Origin: Sialis fuliginosa
Taxonomy: Eukaryota; Arthropoda; Insecta; Megaloptera; Sialidae
Assembly (NCBI GenBank): GCA_961205875.1
Contig: OY540809.1
Coordinates: forward strand, 16,008,267 to 16,072,266
Reading direction: 5' to 3'
DNA length: 64,000 nt
The notes beneath the pieces are model-generated. The model was not told where the DNA came from and did no database searches. It worked only from the letters and a program-made list of their open reading frames with translations. A program made the translations under genes and the position numbers. This document shows, piece by piece, positions 62,290 through 64,000 of the stretch (position 1 is the first letter of the stretch; each line of letters begins with the position of its first letter).

Positions 62290-64000
62290 GTAAGTGTTAG
62301 ATTTTATTTTGGATCTTTAACGATAGTGTAGAACTGTGACCATTTGATACTAGTGCATGTAGTCTTTGGTAGAAATCATGATAACGACCTCATCTGATTG
62401 TATGTTTGTTACATCTCATTCTACGGAGATATATATTGATATTTTTATTACTGACGTACAGTAGGGTCTCTTTTTACGCAGTAGACACGTTCCACAGCAA
62501 ACAACATATAAATTATTGTAAAATTAGGAATACGTTCCATAATTTTCTAAAACCGCGTAAAACCAAATCAAACAGTTAAAATAGGCTGAAAATCGCGTAA
62601 AAAAAGTTTCTAAAAATTCACAAAAATAAGAATGCCTAAAAACCACAAAGAAAATTAGTTCGAAAATCTTGAAATTTATGTCAAACTTAAAATAAAATAT
62701 GTTTATTTTTCAATTTTATTGAAAAGTAACAATTTTTCGTCACTATCTGAAAATGCAATTCGACACCGTTAGTGAAATCTTGTGAAACGAAGATTTTAAT
62801 ATAAACAAAACGTTTACATATTTAAATTCCTTGAATTGTCAGCTTTCATTTGATACCCCACTCGCTGAAACGGGGAATCCCTGAATTTTCATTAAAAATC
62901 GCATCTCGTAACTTCAAATCCGCGTAAAAAGAGACCCTACTGTACTTATCTGGAATAAAATTGGCTTAGAGGTTAATAATGTACAGGTAATGCGTTTTTT
63001 CTCAATTTAGGGTATTATTTAAGCATTACCTGTACATGTATCAAATAATTTTAAAATTTATTTCTTTTTTAAAATGAATGGACTACAATAAGGTATGTAG
63101 TGTTGTATAATTTCCAGATTTTCTCCGAGATACAACAAAAATACACAAGTTGAAATAATAACAATAATTATGTAGAAATACTAACATTTCTTGCGCCTAG
63201 TATTATAAACAATAAATTAACTAATAGTAATAAATCTTCCAAGTTTTAAATCATTTTAATTATGTAAATAAAAATCGGTGCTTTGTTTTTATATTTAACT
63301 TGGGAAAATAGATATTTGTCGTTTATAATTCTAATTTAGTATTTTGAGTATATTTAATATAAATTGTGTCCAGTTATATTTATTATTATTAACAACAGAA
63401 TGATTGGCCACTATTCGACATATCGTATTTTCTTACTAACAATTCATTAGAAAATTATTTTATGTACTAACAAAACGACGTAGAAAAAATATAACTAAGC
63501 ACAATTAACAATTATGCTATTTAGGATATTTACTATTTTCTTTACTGACCTATCAAGTTACAAGAAGACTCATTTTCATTCATTTTTCCATTTTTCATGA
63601 CCCCTACTGTTTAGCAATACGTAATTTTTAATTCAAAATTTTACAAATAGATATTTAAAAAAAATTATTTTATAAAGACAACATGATTATTGTAAAAAAT
63701 GTATCCGCTTTGTTGACATAGAACTCGGAAACTATAAATCACAAAAACTTCAGCTTGGTCTTAAAATATGCGTCATATAGTCTATTTTTACGTATTAAAA
63801 TTTCAAATCATTTCGATAACTAATTTAGTAGTTACATTTTTTATCTGAGGTAACAAAAATAGTTAATTTTTGAATGCATATACTTGTAAGTAAGCTAAAC
63901 AGTATCGGTCTGTCCATTTTGATTTGCTTGCACGGGTGGTTGCTGGCTGTGCTACATGTATTGTGTGTGTACATTATAAAGCTGTACCCTCAGCAATCGT
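62290..64000 (+). other. Myosin intron 20 (incomplete)
   Basis: Contains the TA-flanked MITE at 62459-62942. I found no exon for the missing FERM F3 lobe before the window ends; the rest is AT-rich. Confidence 0.65.
62459..62942. mobile_element. TA-flanked MITE, copy 2, in myosin intron
   Basis: TA-CAGTAGGGTCTCTTTTTA and GTAAAAAGAGACCCTACTG-TA are perfect inverted ends with TA duplicated at each side. Same family as 1269-1687, but with better preserved ends. Confidence 0.88.

Overview
The window is AT-rich eukaryotic nuclear DNA, almost certainly from a lepidopteran insect. The genes have many exons with GT-AG introns. Introns and spacers carry dispersed repeats that I recognise as typical of moths and butterflies: the AACCGACTTCAAAAA / GAGGAGGTTCTCAATTCG family, and the family with CGCGACTTCGTCCGCG at one end and ATTTATAATATTAGTATGG at the other. 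No species is assigned.

Three protein-coding genes are present. Bases 1-2027 (+) hold the last five exons of NEMF/Caliban, the ribosome-associated quality-control factor; its 5' part is off the window. Bases 3369-9873 (-) hold a complete eight-exon radial spoke head 4/6-type gene (603 aa), an axonemal protein. Bases 10339-62289 (+) hold 20 exons (2167 codons) of an unconventional MyTH4-FERM myosin whose last exon(s) lie beyond the window. Its layout is motor, three IQ motifs, charged helix, proline-rich linker, MyTH4-FERM, MyTH4-FERM, with no SH3 seen. This fits a class XXII-like myosin better than class VII or XV. NEMF and the radial spoke gene are convergent. The radial spoke gene and the myosin are divergent, with only 465 bp between their start codons. 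All three reconstructed reading frames close perfectly across every splice junction.

The first 45 kb of the myosin gene is nearly all intron (11.3, 15.5 and 17.5 kb). It holds only a 28-nt start exon, a 107-nt exon and a 63-nt exon encoding the conserved GSILVAVNPYK motor strand. These introns, and those of the radial spoke gene, are packed with non-autonomous DNA transposons and foldback elements. They include hAT-like elements (one with an 8-bp target duplication), a Transib-like element with a 5-bp duplication and RSS-like ends, TA-flanked and TAA-flanked MITEs, a TIR element filled with 10-bp GATC-containing repeats, an 0.8-kb long hairpin, and a foldback with a hammerhead-ribozyme-like core. 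No autonomous transposase or reverse transcriptase gene was recognised. No tRNA, rRNA or CRISPR was seen.

The observations I rate highest are the lineage-unusual features of the myosin (a roughly 65-residue insertion before the P-loop, Asn at the TEDS position, a 36-nt in-frame cassette exon, a GC-AG intron), the Transib-like element, the GATC-repeat element and the long intronic hairpin.
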